A stretch of DNA of 64,000 bases from positions 3,596,001 to 3,660,000 of the forward strand of contig NZ_SMGP01000001.1 in NCBI RefSeq assembly GCF_004339745.1, read 5' to 3'. Positions 45,614-54,322 of this stretch are shown here, piece by piece; the first letter of the stretch is position 1; each line of letters opens with the position of its first letter. Below the pieces are notes generated by a model. It ran no database searches, was not told where the DNA came from, and was given only the letters and a program-made list of their open reading frames with translations. This DNA comes from Paraburkholderia sp. BL9I2N2 (lineage in GTDB: Bacteria > Pseudomonadota > Gammaproteobacteria > Burkholderiales > Burkholderiaceae). A program made the position numbers and the translations under genes.

Positions 45614-46084
45614 ATGAATATGTCGACCAGCCAGCCCGGCGCGGAAATCGGCTACACGTGGCCAATTCGCGTGTACTACGAAGATACCGACGCCGGCGGC
45701 ATCGTGTTTTACGCGAACTACCTGAAGTTTTTCGAACGGGCGCGCACCGAATGGCTGCGCGCGTGCGGCGTCGACCAGAATCGGCTCGCGGACGAAACGG
45801 GCGCGATTTTCATCGTCCGCAGCACCGCGGTCGATTATCGGGCGCCGGCCCGGCTCGACGACGTGGTCAACGTGGTCAGCCGGATCGAGCGGCTTGGCAG
45901 AGCGTCAGTCGATTTCGCGCAGGAAGCGTGGCGGGACGGCACGCTGCTTGCTACCGGGTCCATCCGGGTCGGCTGCGTGGACCGCATTGCGCTGCGGCCG
46001 GCCGCGATTCCTCCGCCGGTTCTCGCCGCCTTGCGGCGCGGGCCAGGCATGAGCGAGCCCGGCGTGTCAACGGACAATGACTGA
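45614..46084 (+). CDS. ybgC: Tol-Pal associated acyl-CoA thioesterase YbgC
   Basis: Hot-dog fold thioesterase of 156 residues. The catalytic aspartate is in YYEDTDAGGIVFYANYLKFF (about residue 22). First gene of ybgC-tolQRAB-pal-cpoB. Start at 45614 with a second ATG two codons later. A -10-like TAAAAT ends 7 bases before the ATG and no Shine-Dalgarno sequence is visible, so the transcript may be leaderless. Confidence 0.92.
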   Translation: MNMSTSQPGAEIGYTWPIRVYYEDTDAGGIVFYANYLKFFERARTEWLRACGVDQNRLADETGAIFIVRSTAVDYRAPARLDDVVNVVSRIERLGRASVDFAQEAWRDGTLLATGSIRVGCVDRIALRPAAIPPPVLAALRRGPGMSEPGVSTDND

Positions 46085-46092
46085 ACCCCGTT

Positions 46093-46117
46093 GTTACGGG
46101 GCCAGTGAACTCGTAAC
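46093..46117 (+). repeat. Inverted repeat in the ybgC-tolQ gap
   Basis: GTTACG and CGTAAC face each other across 13 bases within the 155-bp gap. It could form an RNA hairpin that tunes expression of tolQ relative to ybgC, or be an operator. Confidence 0.35.
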
Positions 46118-46239
46118 GATCAAGCAACACAAAGCATGGTTCGGCTTGCAATATCGCCGATGCTTCCGTTTTGCTCACGGCAAGCTTCGAGCGGCCTTGC
46201 AGCCGGACGCCCCCTTCCGGGACGTTAAAACGAACCTTT

Positions 46240-46917
46240 ATGAACACTACACAAGATCTGTCGATCGTTTCACTCGTACTCAACGCGAGCTTGCTGGCGC
46301 AGGCTGTCATGGCTCTGCTGCTGTTGCTGTCGCTGCTGTCCTGGACTTTCATCTTCCGCAAGTGGTTTGCGATCCGCCGGGCGCGCGCGCAAACTGAGCG
46401 TTTCGAACGCGATTTCTGGTCGGGCGGCGACCTGCAGGCGCTTTATCAAAGTGCGGCGAACAACCGTCACACGATCGGCGCGCTGGAACGGATTTTCGAG
46501 TCCGGCATGCGCGAATTCCTGAAAGGCAAGGAAAAGCGCCTGAACGATTCGGGCGCGATTCTCGACGGCGCACGGCGGGCCATGCGTGCCGCGTTCCAGC
46601 GTGAAATGGACGTGCTCGAAGCCAACCTCGCGTTTCTCGCGTCGGTCGGCTCGGTCAGCCCGTATATCGGTCTGTTCGGCACGGTGTGGGGGATCATGAA
46701 TGCGTTCCGCGGCCTCGCCAACGTGCAGCAGGCCACGCTCGCCAACGTCGCGCCGGGCATCGCCGAAGCGCTGACCGCCACCGCGATCGGCCTGTTCGCC
46801 GCGATTCCGGCCGTGGTTGCCTACAACCGCTACGCGCACGATATCGACCGTCTGGCAATCCGCTTCGAGACTTTCATCGAAGAGTTCTCGAATATCCTGC
46901 AGCGTCAGGCACAGTAA
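46240..46917 (+). CDS. tolQ: Tol-Pal system protein TolQ
   Basis: Inner-membrane proton-channel subunit of 225 residues, homologous to ExbB and MotA, that powers TolA. Three membrane helices lie at about 18-38 (AQAVMALLLLLSLLSWTFIF), 132-152 and 168-190; VGSVSPYIGLFGTVWGIMNA is the conserved ion-path region. Forms the motor with TolR, whose gene follows after 10 bp. Confidence 0.97.
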   Translation: MNTTQDLSIVSLVLNASLLAQAVMALLLLLSLLSWTFIFRKWFAIRRARAQTERFERDFWSGGDLQALYQSAANNRHTIGALERIFESGMREFLKGKEKRLNDSGAILDGARRAMRAAFQREMDVLEANLAFLASVGSVSPYIGLFGTVWGIMNAFRGLANVQQATLANVAPGIAEALTATAIGLFAAIPAVVAYNRYAHDIDRLAIRFETFIEEFSNILQRQAQ

Positions 46918-46927
46918 GGAGTCCACG

Positions 46928-47374
46928 ATGGCAGGCTCTCGCTCCTCCAGCATGCGCGGCAGCCGCTCGCGCCGCGCGATGGCCGACATCAACGTCGTGC
47001 CGTATATCGACGTGATGCTCGTGCTGCTCGTGATCTTCATGGTGACCGCGCCGCTCGTGGCCCCGTCGATCGTCAATCTGCCGACCGTCGGCGGCGCGGC
47101 GCCTCAGCAGCAAACGCCGCCCGTGATCGTGAACATTCGCGCGGACGGCAACATGAGCGTCAAGTACAAGGACGATTCGGGTGCGCAGCAGCAGGAGAAC
47201 ATGACGAAAGCCGATCTGAACGGCTTCATCGCCGACCGTGCACAGTCGCATCCTGATCAGCCCGTCGTGATCGCCGCCGACAAGACCGTCAAGTACGAAG
47301 TCGTGATGAATGTGATGTCCGAACTGAAAGCTCGCGGCGTCAAACGCGTTGGATTGCTCGTCAAATCGCAATGA
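46928..47374 (+). CDS. tolR: Tol-Pal system protein TolR
   Basis: ExbD-type subunit of 148 residues with one membrane helix (about 24-43), which carries the essential aspartate in VVPYIDVMLVLLVIFMV, and a periplasmic domain (about 60-148). Its stop overlaps the tolA start in ATGA. Confidence 0.97.
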   Translation: MAGSRSSSMRGSRSRRAMADINVVPYIDVMLVLLVIFMVTAPLVAPSIVNLPTVGGAAPQQQTPPVIVNIRADGNMSVKYKDDSGAQQQENMTKADLNGFIADRAQSHPDQPVVIAADKTVKYEVVMNVMSELKARGVKRVGLLVKSQ

Positions 47375-48390
47375 TCCGCAAGAATTCCGAATACCCGCTC
47401 CAGCCACCGCGTGAACGCGGCACCGGGCGAGCCTTTGTGTTCGCGCTGGTGATGCACGCGCTGCTCGGGTTCTTCCTGTATCACGGCATTCAGTGGCAAA
47501 ACAGTACGCCCGAAGGCGCGGAAGCGGAGCTGTGGACCGAAGTGCCGGATACGGCGATCCCGCGTCCCGTTCCGCCGCCGCCCGTGCCGGTGGCCCCTCC
47601 TCCGCCGGTGCGAGATGAACAGGCCGACATCGCGCTGCAGGAAAAGAAGCGCCAGCAACAGGAGGCGGCTCACCAGGCCCAGTTGGCTGAACAGCAACGT
47701 CAGCAGAAGCTGCAGGCGCAACAGGAAGCCGAAGCGAAGCGCCAGCAGCAACTCGCGGCCGACCAGGCGGCGCAGCTCGCCGCGCAGAAGGCTGCGGCAG
47801 CCAAGCAGAAGCAGCAGCAACAGCAGCAGGCCGACAAGCTGAAGCAGCAGCAATTGGCCGACCAGCAAAAGCAGCAGCAGTTGAAGGAACAGCAGCAGGA
47901 ACAGCAGAAGCAAGCCGAGGCTGAAGCGCAGAAGAAGGCCGATGCGCAGAAAGCGGCGAAGGCCAAGGCGCAAGCCGACGCCGCGGCGCAGGCGAAGAAA
48001 GTGGATGCGGAACGTCGCGCACGCCTCGCGCAGATGCAGGGCCTCGCGACCGGCGGCACCGGCTCGACGACCAGCGATGGTCTCGGCAAGAGCGGCACGG
48101 GCAGCGGCTCGGGTGGCACGGCGACATCGCCGGGGTACTCGGACAAGGTGCGTCGTGCGGTACGCCCGAATATCTCGTGGGGCGGCGAAACGAGCGGTCT
48201 GGAGACGGTGGTCTCCGTGCGCTGTTCACCAACGGGCACCTTGCTGGGCGCAACGATTTCGCGCAGCAGCGGCAACCCCGCATGGGACGACGCCGCACTG
48301 CGGGCCGTCCAACGTACCGATCCGATGCCACAGGACATCAATGGCAAGACACCGACCAACTTCCTGATTACGTTGCGCCCGGCCGGTTGA
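47371..48390 (+). CDS. tolA: Cell envelope integrity protein TolA
   Basis: Protein of 339 residues spanning the periplasm. Domain I has the membrane helix GRAFVFALVMHALLGFFLYH (about 12-31). Domain II (about 80-220) is a long Ala/Gln/Lys-rich helix with runs of KQKQQQQQQAD-like sequence. Domain III (about 258-339; SGLETVVSVRCSPTGTLLGA) binds TolB/Pal side partners. A Gly/Ser/Thr-rich linker, about 229-252, joins II to III. Confidence 0.95.
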   Translation: MIRKNSEYPLQPPRERGTGRAFVFALVMHALLGFFLYHGIQWQNSTPEGAEAELWTEVPDTAIPRPVPPPPVPVAPPPPVRDEQADIALQEKKRQQQEAAHQAQLAEQQRQQKLQAQQEAEAKRQQQLAADQAAQLAAQKAAAAKQKQQQQQQADKLKQQQLADQQKQQQLKEQQQEQQKQAEAEAQKKADAQKAAKAKAQADAAAQAKKVDAERRARLAQMQGLATGGTGSTTSDGLGKSGTGSGSGGTATSPGYSDKVRRAVRPNISWGGETSGLETVVSVRCSPTGTLLGATISRSSGNPAWDDAALRAVQRTDPMPQDINGKTPTNFLITLRPAG

Positions 48391-48427
48391 GTCCAGTAGT
48401 TTGACAGTCAGTTGACAGCAGACGCCG

Positions 48428-48446
48428 CGCCCCGCCCACCGGGGCG
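48428..48446 (+). terminator. GC hairpin between tolA and tolB
   Basis: A 7-bp stem (CGCCCCG / CGGGGCG) with a 5-base loop in the 139-bp gap. No T-run, so it is more likely an attenuator or a transcript stabiliser than a terminator. Confidence 0.4.
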
Positions 48447-48529
48447 TGCTCGGGAACGAATCAGTTCTTTTCGGGTCTGTCTGCTGTCTTGAAGCGTTAG
48501 TAAAACCGTTTTTGGGGAATCCATACAGC

Positions 48530-49822
48530 ATGAGTTTGATGACCAAGCTAGGCCTGCGGACACTTGTAGCGTCGTGCCTGATCGCCGTCGGCGGCGCCGC
48601 CCACGCACAACTCAACGTCCTCGTGACAGGCGTCGGGTCCACCCAGTTTCCGATCGCAACGGCGAATTTCGCCAATGAAGCGAACTCGCCGCAACAGGTC
48701 AGCACGATCGTGCGCCAGGACCTGCAACGCAGCGGCAAATTCACTAACATCGACGCGGGCTCCACGCCGATTTCCGAAACCGATTCCGTCGACCTCGGCA
48801 GCTGGAAGGCCAAGGGCGCCAACGCATTCGTGTCGGGCAGCGTGAACCGCCTGCCGAACGGCCAGTACGAAGTGCGCTTCAAGCTGTACGACACCGTCAA
48901 GGGCGAAAGCCTCGGCGGCCTCGTGCTGGTGAGCCCGGAAAGCGGCTTGCGCATGAGCGCGCACAAGGTCGCGGACTACATCTACGCGAAGCTGATGGGC
49001 GGCCGCGGCGTGTTCGCCACGCGGCTGTCGTACGTCATCAAGACGGGCGGCCGTTATCAATTGCAGATCTCCGATTCGGACGGCCAGGACGCGCATATCG
49101 CGCTGTCGAGCCCCGAGCCGATCATCTCGCCGGCATGGTCGCCTGACGGCACCAAGGTCGCTTACGTTTCGTTCGAAAAGAAGAAGCCGATCGTCTACAT
49201 CCACGATCTGCCTACGGGCCGTCGCGTGGTCGTTTCGGACCAGAAGGGCAATAACAGTGCGCCGGCGTGGTCGCCGGATGGACGCACGCTGGCCGTCGCG
49301 CTTTCGCGCACCGGCAACACTCAGATTTTCGCCGTCAATGCGGACGGCAGCGGCCTGCGCCGTCTCACGCAAGGCAGCTCGATCGACACCGAACCGTGCT
49401 TCTCGCCTGACGGCCAGTCGATCTATTTCACCAGCGACCGTGGCGGCCAGCCGCAGATTTACAAGATGTCAGCGCAGGGCGAAAGCGCCGGCGCCGCTCA
49501 GCGCGTCACGTTCACGGGCAGCTACAACACCAGTCCGCGCGTGAGCCCGGACGGCAAACAGCTCGCTTACATCTCGCGCGTCGGCGGCGGGTTCAAGCTT
49601 TATATCCAGGACCTGCAGGGCAACACCGCCACAGGCCTGACGGACACGACACATGACGAATCGCCGAGCTTCGCGGCGAACGGTCAGTACATTCTTTACG
49701 CCACACAGGTGAACGGCCGTGGCGTGTTGGCCGCAGTATCGACCGACGGTCGCACTCGGCAGGTCCTGTCCGTTCAGGGTGGCAGCGTACGCGAGCCGTC
49801 CTGGGGCCCGTTTATGCAATAA
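48530..49822 (+). CDS. tolB: Tol-Pal system beta-propeller protein TolB
   Basis: Periplasmic protein of 430 residues. A signal peptide ends at GAAHA (about residue 26), followed by the N-terminal TolB domain (about 28-155) and a six-bladed propeller whose blades repeat SPAWSPDGTKVAYVS, APAWSPDGRTLAVAL and EPCFSPDGQSIYFTS. It binds Pal and TolA. The ATG at 48530 is supported by the signal peptide. Confidence 0.97.
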   Translation: MSLMTKLGLRTLVASCLIAVGGAAHAQLNVLVTGVGSTQFPIATANFANEANSPQQVSTIVRQDLQRSGKFTNIDAGSTPISETDSVDLGSWKAKGANAFVSGSVNRLPNGQYEVRFKLYDTVKGESLGGLVLVSPESGLRMSAHKVADYIYAKLMGGRGVFATRLSYVIKTGGRYQLQISDSDGQDAHIALSSPEPIISPAWSPDGTKVAYVSFEKKKPIVYIHDLPTGRRVVVSDQKGNNSAPAWSPDGRTLAVALSRTGNTQIFAVNADGSGLRRLTQGSSIDTEPCFSPDGQSIYFTSDRGGQPQIYKMSAQGESAGAAQRVTFTGSYNTSPRVSPDGKQLAYISRVGGGFKLYIQDLQGNTATGLTDTTHDESPSFAANGQYILYATQVNGRGVLAAVSTDGRTRQVLSVQGGSVREPSWGPFMQ

Positions 49823-49854
49823 CGTTGATGCAATAACACAAGGAGAGTACTCAA

Positions 49855-50364
49855 ATGATGTCAAAACTTCGCTTCGCTTTCGCCGTATTGATGGTTGGTG
49901 CGCTGGCCGCATGTCACTCGGGCGTCAAGCTCGACGAAAACGCAAACAAGGGTGGCGCAGTCTCGACGCAGCCGAACCCGACCGATGTCGCACAGGTCAA
50001 CGTCGACCCGCTGAACGATCCGAACAGCCCGCTCGCCAAGCGCAGCATTTACTTCGACTTCGACAGCTACTCGGTCAAGGACGACTATCAGTCGCTGCTG
50101 CAACAACACGCGCAGTACCTGAAGAGCCATCCGCAACGCCACGTCCTGATCCAGGGCAACACCGACGAACGCGGCACCAGCGAGTACAACCTGGCACTCG
50201 GCCAGAAGCGTGCCGAAGCTGTGCGCCGTTCGCTGTCGCTGATGGGCGTGACGGACTCGCAAATGGAAGCCGTGAGCCTCGGCAAGGAAAAGCCGCAAGC
50301 TACCGGTCATGACGAATCGTCGTGGGCACAGAACCGCCGCGCCGACCTCGTGTACCAACAGTAA
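49855..50364 (+). CDS. pal: Peptidoglycan-associated lipoprotein Pal
   Basis: Outer-membrane lipoprotein of 169 residues with lipobox LAAC (cysteine about 20) and an OmpA-like peptidoglycan-binding domain (about 63-168; IYFDFDSYSVKDD and IQGNTDERGTSEYNLALGQK, with the aspartate and arginine that hold diaminopimelate). Anchors the outer membrane to the cell wall. Confidence 0.97.
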   Translation: MMSKLRFAFAVLMVGALAACHSGVKLDENANKGGAVSTQPNPTDVAQVNVDPLNDPNSPLAKRSIYFDFDSYSVKDDYQSLLQQHAQYLKSHPQRHVLIQGNTDERGTSEYNLALGQKRAEAVRRSLSLMGVTDSQMEAVSLGKEKPQATGHDESSWAQNRRADLVYQQ

Positions 50365-50374
50365 GTAACGGGTG

Positions 50375-51133
50375 ATGAGCCGAATGACGCATCGTTTCTC
50401 CTGGCTGCGGTTTGCCGCAGCGGCCTGCGTCGCAGGCACGGCCTTCGCGGCTGTGCCCGCACATGCGGGCATCTTCGACGACGATCAGGCCCGTCAGGCC
50501 ATTCTCGATCTGCGTTCGAAGACCGATAGCCTGTCGAGTCAGTTGTCGGCCGCGCAGCGCACGATCCTCGATCAGTCCAACCGTCTCGACCAGTTGAACC
50601 AGCAGGTCGCTACGCTGCGTGGGCAGAATGAGGACATGGCCAACCAGCTCGCCACGGTGCAAAAGCAGCAAAAGGACTACTACACCGATCTGGACACGCG
50701 TCTGAAGAAATTCGAGCCGCAGCAGCAGACGGTGGACGGCGTCCAGGGCGAGGTGCAGCCGGGTGAGACCGATTCGTTCAACGCGGCTTCGCAGCAGTTC
50801 CGCAACGGCGACTTCAAGAATGCGGCGGCGTCGTTCCGCACCTTCATCTCCAAGTTCCCGAACAGCCCTTACCAGCCGACCGCGCAGTACTGGCTCGGCA
50901 ACGCGCTGTATGCACTGCGCGACTACAAGGGTTCGACGGCGACCTGGCAGGGTGTGGTGCAGAAATATCCGCAGCATCCGCGGGCGCCGGAAGCGCTGCT
51001 GGCAATTGCGAACAATCAGCTCGAGCAAGGTCAGAAGGCTGCGGCCAAGAAGACGCTGGAGCAGATCGTCGCGCAATACGGCGGCTCGGACGTCGCGCAG
51101 TCGGCCCAGAGCAAGCTGTCGCAGATCAAGTAG
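50375..51133 (+). CDS. cpoB: Cell division coordinator CpoB (YbgF)
   Basis: Periplasmic protein of 252 residues. Signal peptide ends at VPAHA, a coiled coil follows (about 45-95; LSSQLSAAQRTILDQSNRL) and then TPR repeats (about 135-250; PYQPTAQYWLGNALYALRDY). CpoB links Tol-Pal constriction with peptidoglycan synthesis by PBP1B. The ATG at 50375 is chosen, with a GTG one codon earlier and an ATG three codons later as alternatives. Last gene of the cluster. Confidence 0.93.
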   Translation: MSRMTHRFSWLRFAAAACVAGTAFAAVPAHAGIFDDDQARQAILDLRSKTDSLSSQLSAAQRTILDQSNRLDQLNQQVATLRGQNEDMANQLATVQKQQKDYYTDLDTRLKKFEPQQQTVDGVQGEVQPGETDSFNAASQQFRNGDFKNAAASFRTFISKFPNSPYQPTAQYWLGNALYALRDYKGSTATWQGVVQKYPQHPRAPEALLAIANNQLEQGQKAAAKKTLEQIVAQYGGSDVAQSAQSKLSQIK

Positions 51134-51203
51134 TTCATACTGGTTGAGTAGCTGGCAGTAACGCGCAGTGTCCGACGTCATAGCCACGCGCGCCTCTCGC
51201 TGG

Positions 51204-51233
51204 AAAGCCCGGGTAGTGATGCCTGGGCTTTTC
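51204..51233 (+). terminator. Terminator of the tol-pal operon
   Basis: Stem AAAGCCCGGG / CCTGGGCTTT (one G-T pair) with an 8-base loop followed by TTTT-like sequence, about 70 bp after cpoB. Confidence 0.75.
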
Positions 51234-51272
51234 ACTATCTGAAGTGCTGATAGCTCGGATGGCCGTCATGGG

Positions 51273-51302
51273 TTGACAGCGCGCCGCGGCTATCGCTATA
51301 AT
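51273..51302 (+). promoter_or_regulatory. Sigma-70 promoter of tRNA-Lys
   Basis: TTGACA (51273-51278) and TATAAT (51297-51302) are both exact consensus matches, separated by 18 bp. The tRNA begins 15 bases after the -10 box. Confidence 0.88.
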
Positions 51303-51316
51303 TTCGCTTCTCTTTT

Positions 51317-51392
51317 GGGTCGTTAGCTCAGCTGGTAGAGCAGCGGACTTTTAATCCGTTGGTCACAGGTTCGAATCCCGTACGGCCTACCA
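51317..51392 (+). tRNA. tRNA-Lys (anticodon TTT)
   Basis: A 76-base cloverleaf with encoded CCA. The acceptor GGGTCGT pairs with ACGGCCT, the D-arm has AGCTCAGCTGGTAGAGC, the anticodon loop CTTTTAA gives TTT, and the T-arm has GGTTCGAATCC. Preceded by a consensus promoter and followed by a strong terminator, so it is an independent unit. Confidence 0.98.
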
Positions 51393-51400
51393 AAAGATTC

Positions 51401-51440
51401 AAGGGCTTGCACGCGTTTGCGTGCGAGCCCTTTTCTTTTT
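51401..51440 (+). terminator. Terminator of tRNA-Lys
   Basis: Stem AAGGGCT, one mismatch, GCACGC / GCGTGC, AGCCCTT followed by TTCTTTTT, starting 9 bases after the CCA end. Confidence 0.92.
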
Positions 51441-51898
51441 GCGGTTCGGGTTGCCTGACGCGTCCGCGCGTGACGCCGCCGCCGTCACCGGCAAATGAGG
51501 TGGCTTTTCACGCCGGCTCCCTTCTGCACTTCCCCTTCTCGCGCGCATTTGCACCCAAACTCGCGCAAGAACGCCCGCGAAAATTTATATCACAGCCGCA
51601 TATAATTGCCGATCAGCGGCTGCCCGCTTTCCTGCGGAAATCTTCGCGTACGCCGACATCTTTTTTGATGACCGCAGACTTTTCCCACAACACTCGCCAC
51701 CATTTCACACAACGCGATCAGCATTTTCCAGCGTCCAATCTGACCGGCACAAACAGGAAACAACGGACACCGAACAGAACATTTATTGAGACATAAAGAC
51801 GTGCAATGATCGCCGCCGATTCAGCGAAACCCGCTGCGACTCTGCGTGAGCAGACGCTTTGGCAACGCCGCAGCCCCCTGCGCTTTCATTCCACCGAT
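51441..51898. other. 458-bp region before a small membrane protein gene
   Basis: The middle part (about 51575-51620) is AT-rich with TATAAT-like words and probably holds a promoter. No gene with a ribosome site or family feature was seen before 51899. An open frame from 51806 continues into the next gene. Confidence 0.4.
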
Positions 51899-52264
51899 AT
51901 GACCAATTTTCTGTTCGACCTGTTCTCGAACCTGGCTTTGCTTGCCATGGTGCTGGCCGCATGTCACCTGTGCAACCGCCTCATCCCCGGCGCTTCGCTC
52001 AACGGCTCGCACATATTCGCCGCATTGGCATCGGTTGCACTCCTGCTCGATGCCGCGCTCACCTTTCTGGTGTTCGCCGACTCGCAAAACCGCTACGGCC
52101 AGTTCAGCACATCAACTGCGTTCTTCGAGCGCGGCTGCGCGTACCTGCTTGCAATCATCGCCGCTTTCACGTGGCGCCGTGTCGCGCGGGGCGCGAAAGT
52201 CGGGGCCGGCAAGGCGCTCGTCGTCCACACGTCTCCGTATTCGAAATCGAACCTGCCGATGTAA
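51899..52264 (+). CDS. Putative small membrane protein, unknown function
   Basis: Protein of 121 residues with three hydrophobic helices: FLFDLFSNLALLAMVLAACH (about 4-23), IFAALASVALLLDAALTFLV (about 39-58) and GCAYLLAIIAAFTWRRV (about 79-95). This spacing is unlikely by chance in a shadow frame and supports coding. No family recognised. No ribosome site before the ATG; a longer start at 51806 is open. Confidence 0.5.
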   Translation: MTNFLFDLFSNLALLAMVLAACHLCNRLIPGASLNGSHIFAALASVALLLDAALTFLVFADSQNRYGQFSTSTAFFERGCAYLLAIIAAFTWRRVARGAKVGAGKALVVHTSPYSKSNLPM

Positions 52265-52498
52265 GGCACGGCAAGCGCCATCGCGTCGAACGCGTCCGCC
52301 GAATCGCCTGCTTTTCCCGCCAGACAAGCCACATGAGCAACGGGAACGGTCCTTGCGAATGCCCGCGCCGTCGCCTATAACTTCCGAAGACCGAGTGTTA
52401 CCCCGAGTTACCGCTTGCGCCCGTCGCCGGGCACTTGCCGCTGTATTGCACCACCGCTGTTCAATCAGTCGAAGGCAACTCACCCAACGAGGAACATC

Positions 52499-53311
52499 TT
52501 GGATCTCGAAACCGTACGCGTCTTCATCATGACCCGAGGCATCGACCTCGGCACCAAGGTCGTCGGGGCGATCGTTCTGTGGATCGTCGGCCGTTGGCTC
52601 ATCGGCCTGATCACCGGCTTACTGCGCAAGGTGCTGGCGCGTAACGGCCGGGTCGATCCCACGCTAGCGCATTATCTCGGCTCGATTCTCGGCGCACTGC
52701 TGAACCTGCTGCTGATACTCGCGATCCTGCAGGTGTTCGGTGTCCAGACGACGTCGTTCGCCGCACTGCTCGCCGGCTTCGGCCTCGCCATCGGCACCGC
52801 TTGGGGCGGCCTGCTTGGCCACTTCGCGGCGGGCGTATTCATGCAGGTGTTGCGACCGTTCAAGGTCGGCGATTTCGTCACCGCGGGCGGCGTCACCGGC
52901 ACGGTTTCGGAGTTGGGTCTGTTTGGCACGACCATCGTGACGCCGGACAACGTGACGACCATCGTCGGCAACAACAAGATCTTTTCCGACACGATCTCGA
53001 ACTACAGCATCCTCCCGGTGCGGCGTGTCGAGCTGACTGCGAAAATCGCCAACGGCGTCGATCCAACGGATGCGATGAACCGGTTGAAGGCCGCCGTCAC
53101 GCAGATTCCGAATGTGGCAGAGAGTCCCGCGCCGGACATCGAAGTGCTGAGCTTCACGCCGGAAGGCCCCCTGCTTTGCGTGCGGCCTTACGCGCACAAT
53201 GAGCACTACTGGCAGGTCTATTTCGACACCAATCGCGCGATCATCCAGACGTTCAAGGAAGCCGGCTACCCGACGCCGGAAACGCCGCTGGCGCCGCGTG
53301 CGGTGACCTGA
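52499..53311 (+). CDS. MscS family mechanosensitive channel
   Basis: Small-conductance mechanosensitive channel of 270 residues. Membrane helices at about 18-45, 60-85 and the pore helix with AALLAGFGLAIGTAWGGLLG (about 80-100), then GVFMQVLRPFKVGDFVTAGG and a cytoplasmic beta/alpha vestibule (about 105-260). A TTG start at 52499 is chosen because GAGG lies about 8 bases upstream and the protein begins MDLETVRVF; the next ATG would remove 11 residues. Confidence 0.88.
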   Translation: MDLETVRVFIMTRGIDLGTKVVGAIVLWIVGRWLIGLITGLLRKVLARNGRVDPTLAHYLGSILGALLNLLLILAILQVFGVQTTSFAALLAGFGLAIGTAWGGLLGHFAAGVFMQVLRPFKVGDFVTAGGVTGTVSELGLFGTTIVTPDNVTTIVGNNKIFSDTISNYSILPVRRVELTAKIANGVDPTDAMNRLKAAVTQIPNVAESPAPDIEVLSFTPEGPLLCVRPYAHNEHYWQVYFDTNRAIIQTFKEAGYPTPETPLAPRAVT

Positions 53312-53381
53312 GCATCGTCGTGCGACGCGGATTGCTCGCGTCGTCGATTGTTAAATCCACGAGATTCAGAAGTACCAAACG

Positions 53382-53417
53382 AAAACGGCGTCGCGAGATT
53401 CGCGACGCCGTTTTTTT
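53382..53417. terminator. Bidirectional terminator between mscS-like gene and dedA
   Basis: A 14-bp stem AAAACGGCGTCGCG / CGCGACGCCGTTTT with a 5-base loop, followed by TTTT and preceded by an A-run, between convergent genes. Confidence 0.9.
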
Positions 53418-53444
53418 CATCTGGCTAGCAGTGCGATAAAAACG

Positions 53445-54116
53445 TCAGTGGCTACCCGGATTTGACGCGTTCTTACGCATCATCTTCCACACCGCGCCAA
53501 GCACGACGGGCACGATCGCCGCGCCGATACCCACCAGCACGATCACATTCAGATACTGACGGATAAACGGAATGTTGCCGAAGAAGTAGCCGAGCAGCGT
53601 CAGCAGCAACACCCAGAAAAACGCGCCGGCAAAGTTGAACAACTGAAACCGGCTCACCGTCATTTCCGATGCACCCGCAACGAACGGGGCGAAGGTCCGC
53701 ACCACCGGAATGAAACGCGCGAGCACGATGGTTTTGCCGCCATGCTTCTCATAGAAGTTGTGCGTCTTCTGCAGCGCGCTGCGATCGAGAAAGCGTTCGA
53801 GGAAAGGAATGTGCGAATTGAACACCCGCGGCCCGATGGCTCGCCCGATCATATAGTTCACGGTATTGCCGCCGATGGCCGCCACGAGCAGCAGCACGAT
53901 CAGCAAACCAATATTCATCTCGCCGGTCGCGCAAAAAGCACCGCCGATGAACAGAAGCGAATCGCCTGGCAGAAACGGCAGAATGACGAGCCCGGTTTCG
54001 CAGAACACGATCAGAAACAGCACCGCGTAGACCCAGGCGCCGTACACGTGAATAAAATCTCCGAGGAACTTGTCGATGTGCAAGACAAGGTTGACGAAAT
54101 GTAGCAACGTGTCCAA
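53445..54116 (-). CDS. dedA: DedA family inner-membrane protein
   Basis: SNARE-associated/DedA protein of 223 residues with about five hydrophobic segments. It has FCETGLVILPFLPGDSLLFI (the conserved E and PGD) and GKTIVLARFIPVVRTFAPFV (the conserved R residues). DedA proteins act in lipid flipping and membrane proton homeostasis. A TTG start at 54116 is inferred because AAAGGA lies 6 bases before it and the family alignment begins there; an upstream ATG would add 25 atypical residues. Confidence 0.88.
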   Translation of the reverse strand: MDTLLHFVNLVLHIDKFLGDFIHVYGAWVYAVLFLIVFCETGLVILPFLPGDSLLFIGGAFCATGEMNIGLLIVLLLVAAIGGNTVNYMIGRAIGPRVFNSHIPFLERFLDRSALQKTHNFYEKHGGKTIVLARFIPVVRTFAPFVAGASEMTVSRFQLFNFAGAFFWVLLLTLLGYFFGNIPFIRQYLNVIVLVGIGAAIVPVVLGAVWKMMRKNASNPGSH

Positions 54117-54306
54117 AGAGAATCCTTTATTAAGCGAATGTGACGGTGGCGGAAACGGCCGTATCAACAGGCCTGTCAGCGATGGCGGCAAGCGCTCCCT
54201 CGCCGCCGGAAATTGACCGCGTCATGATACAGAAAGTGCCCCGCTACAATTAAAAAACTCCCGCGTTGGGGTGCGCTTGCCCGCGCTGCAGGCTTGGCGC
54301 GCCGAA

Positions 54307-54322
54307 TCGCTATAATTTCGCC
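54307..54322 (+). promoter_or_regulatory. -10 element immediately upstream of mutL
   Basis: TATAAT at 54311-54316 lies 6 bases before the mutL ATG within TCGCTATAATTTCGC, a 15-base string identical to that around the tRNA-Lys -10. A matching -35 is not clear. Confidence 0.55.

Noticed and set aside
47620..48000. Repetitive CAG/GCAGCA-rich DNA that might be a variable repeat or CRISPR-like array
   Set aside because: It encodes the Ala/Gln/Lys helix of TolA; repeats are irregular and without spacers.
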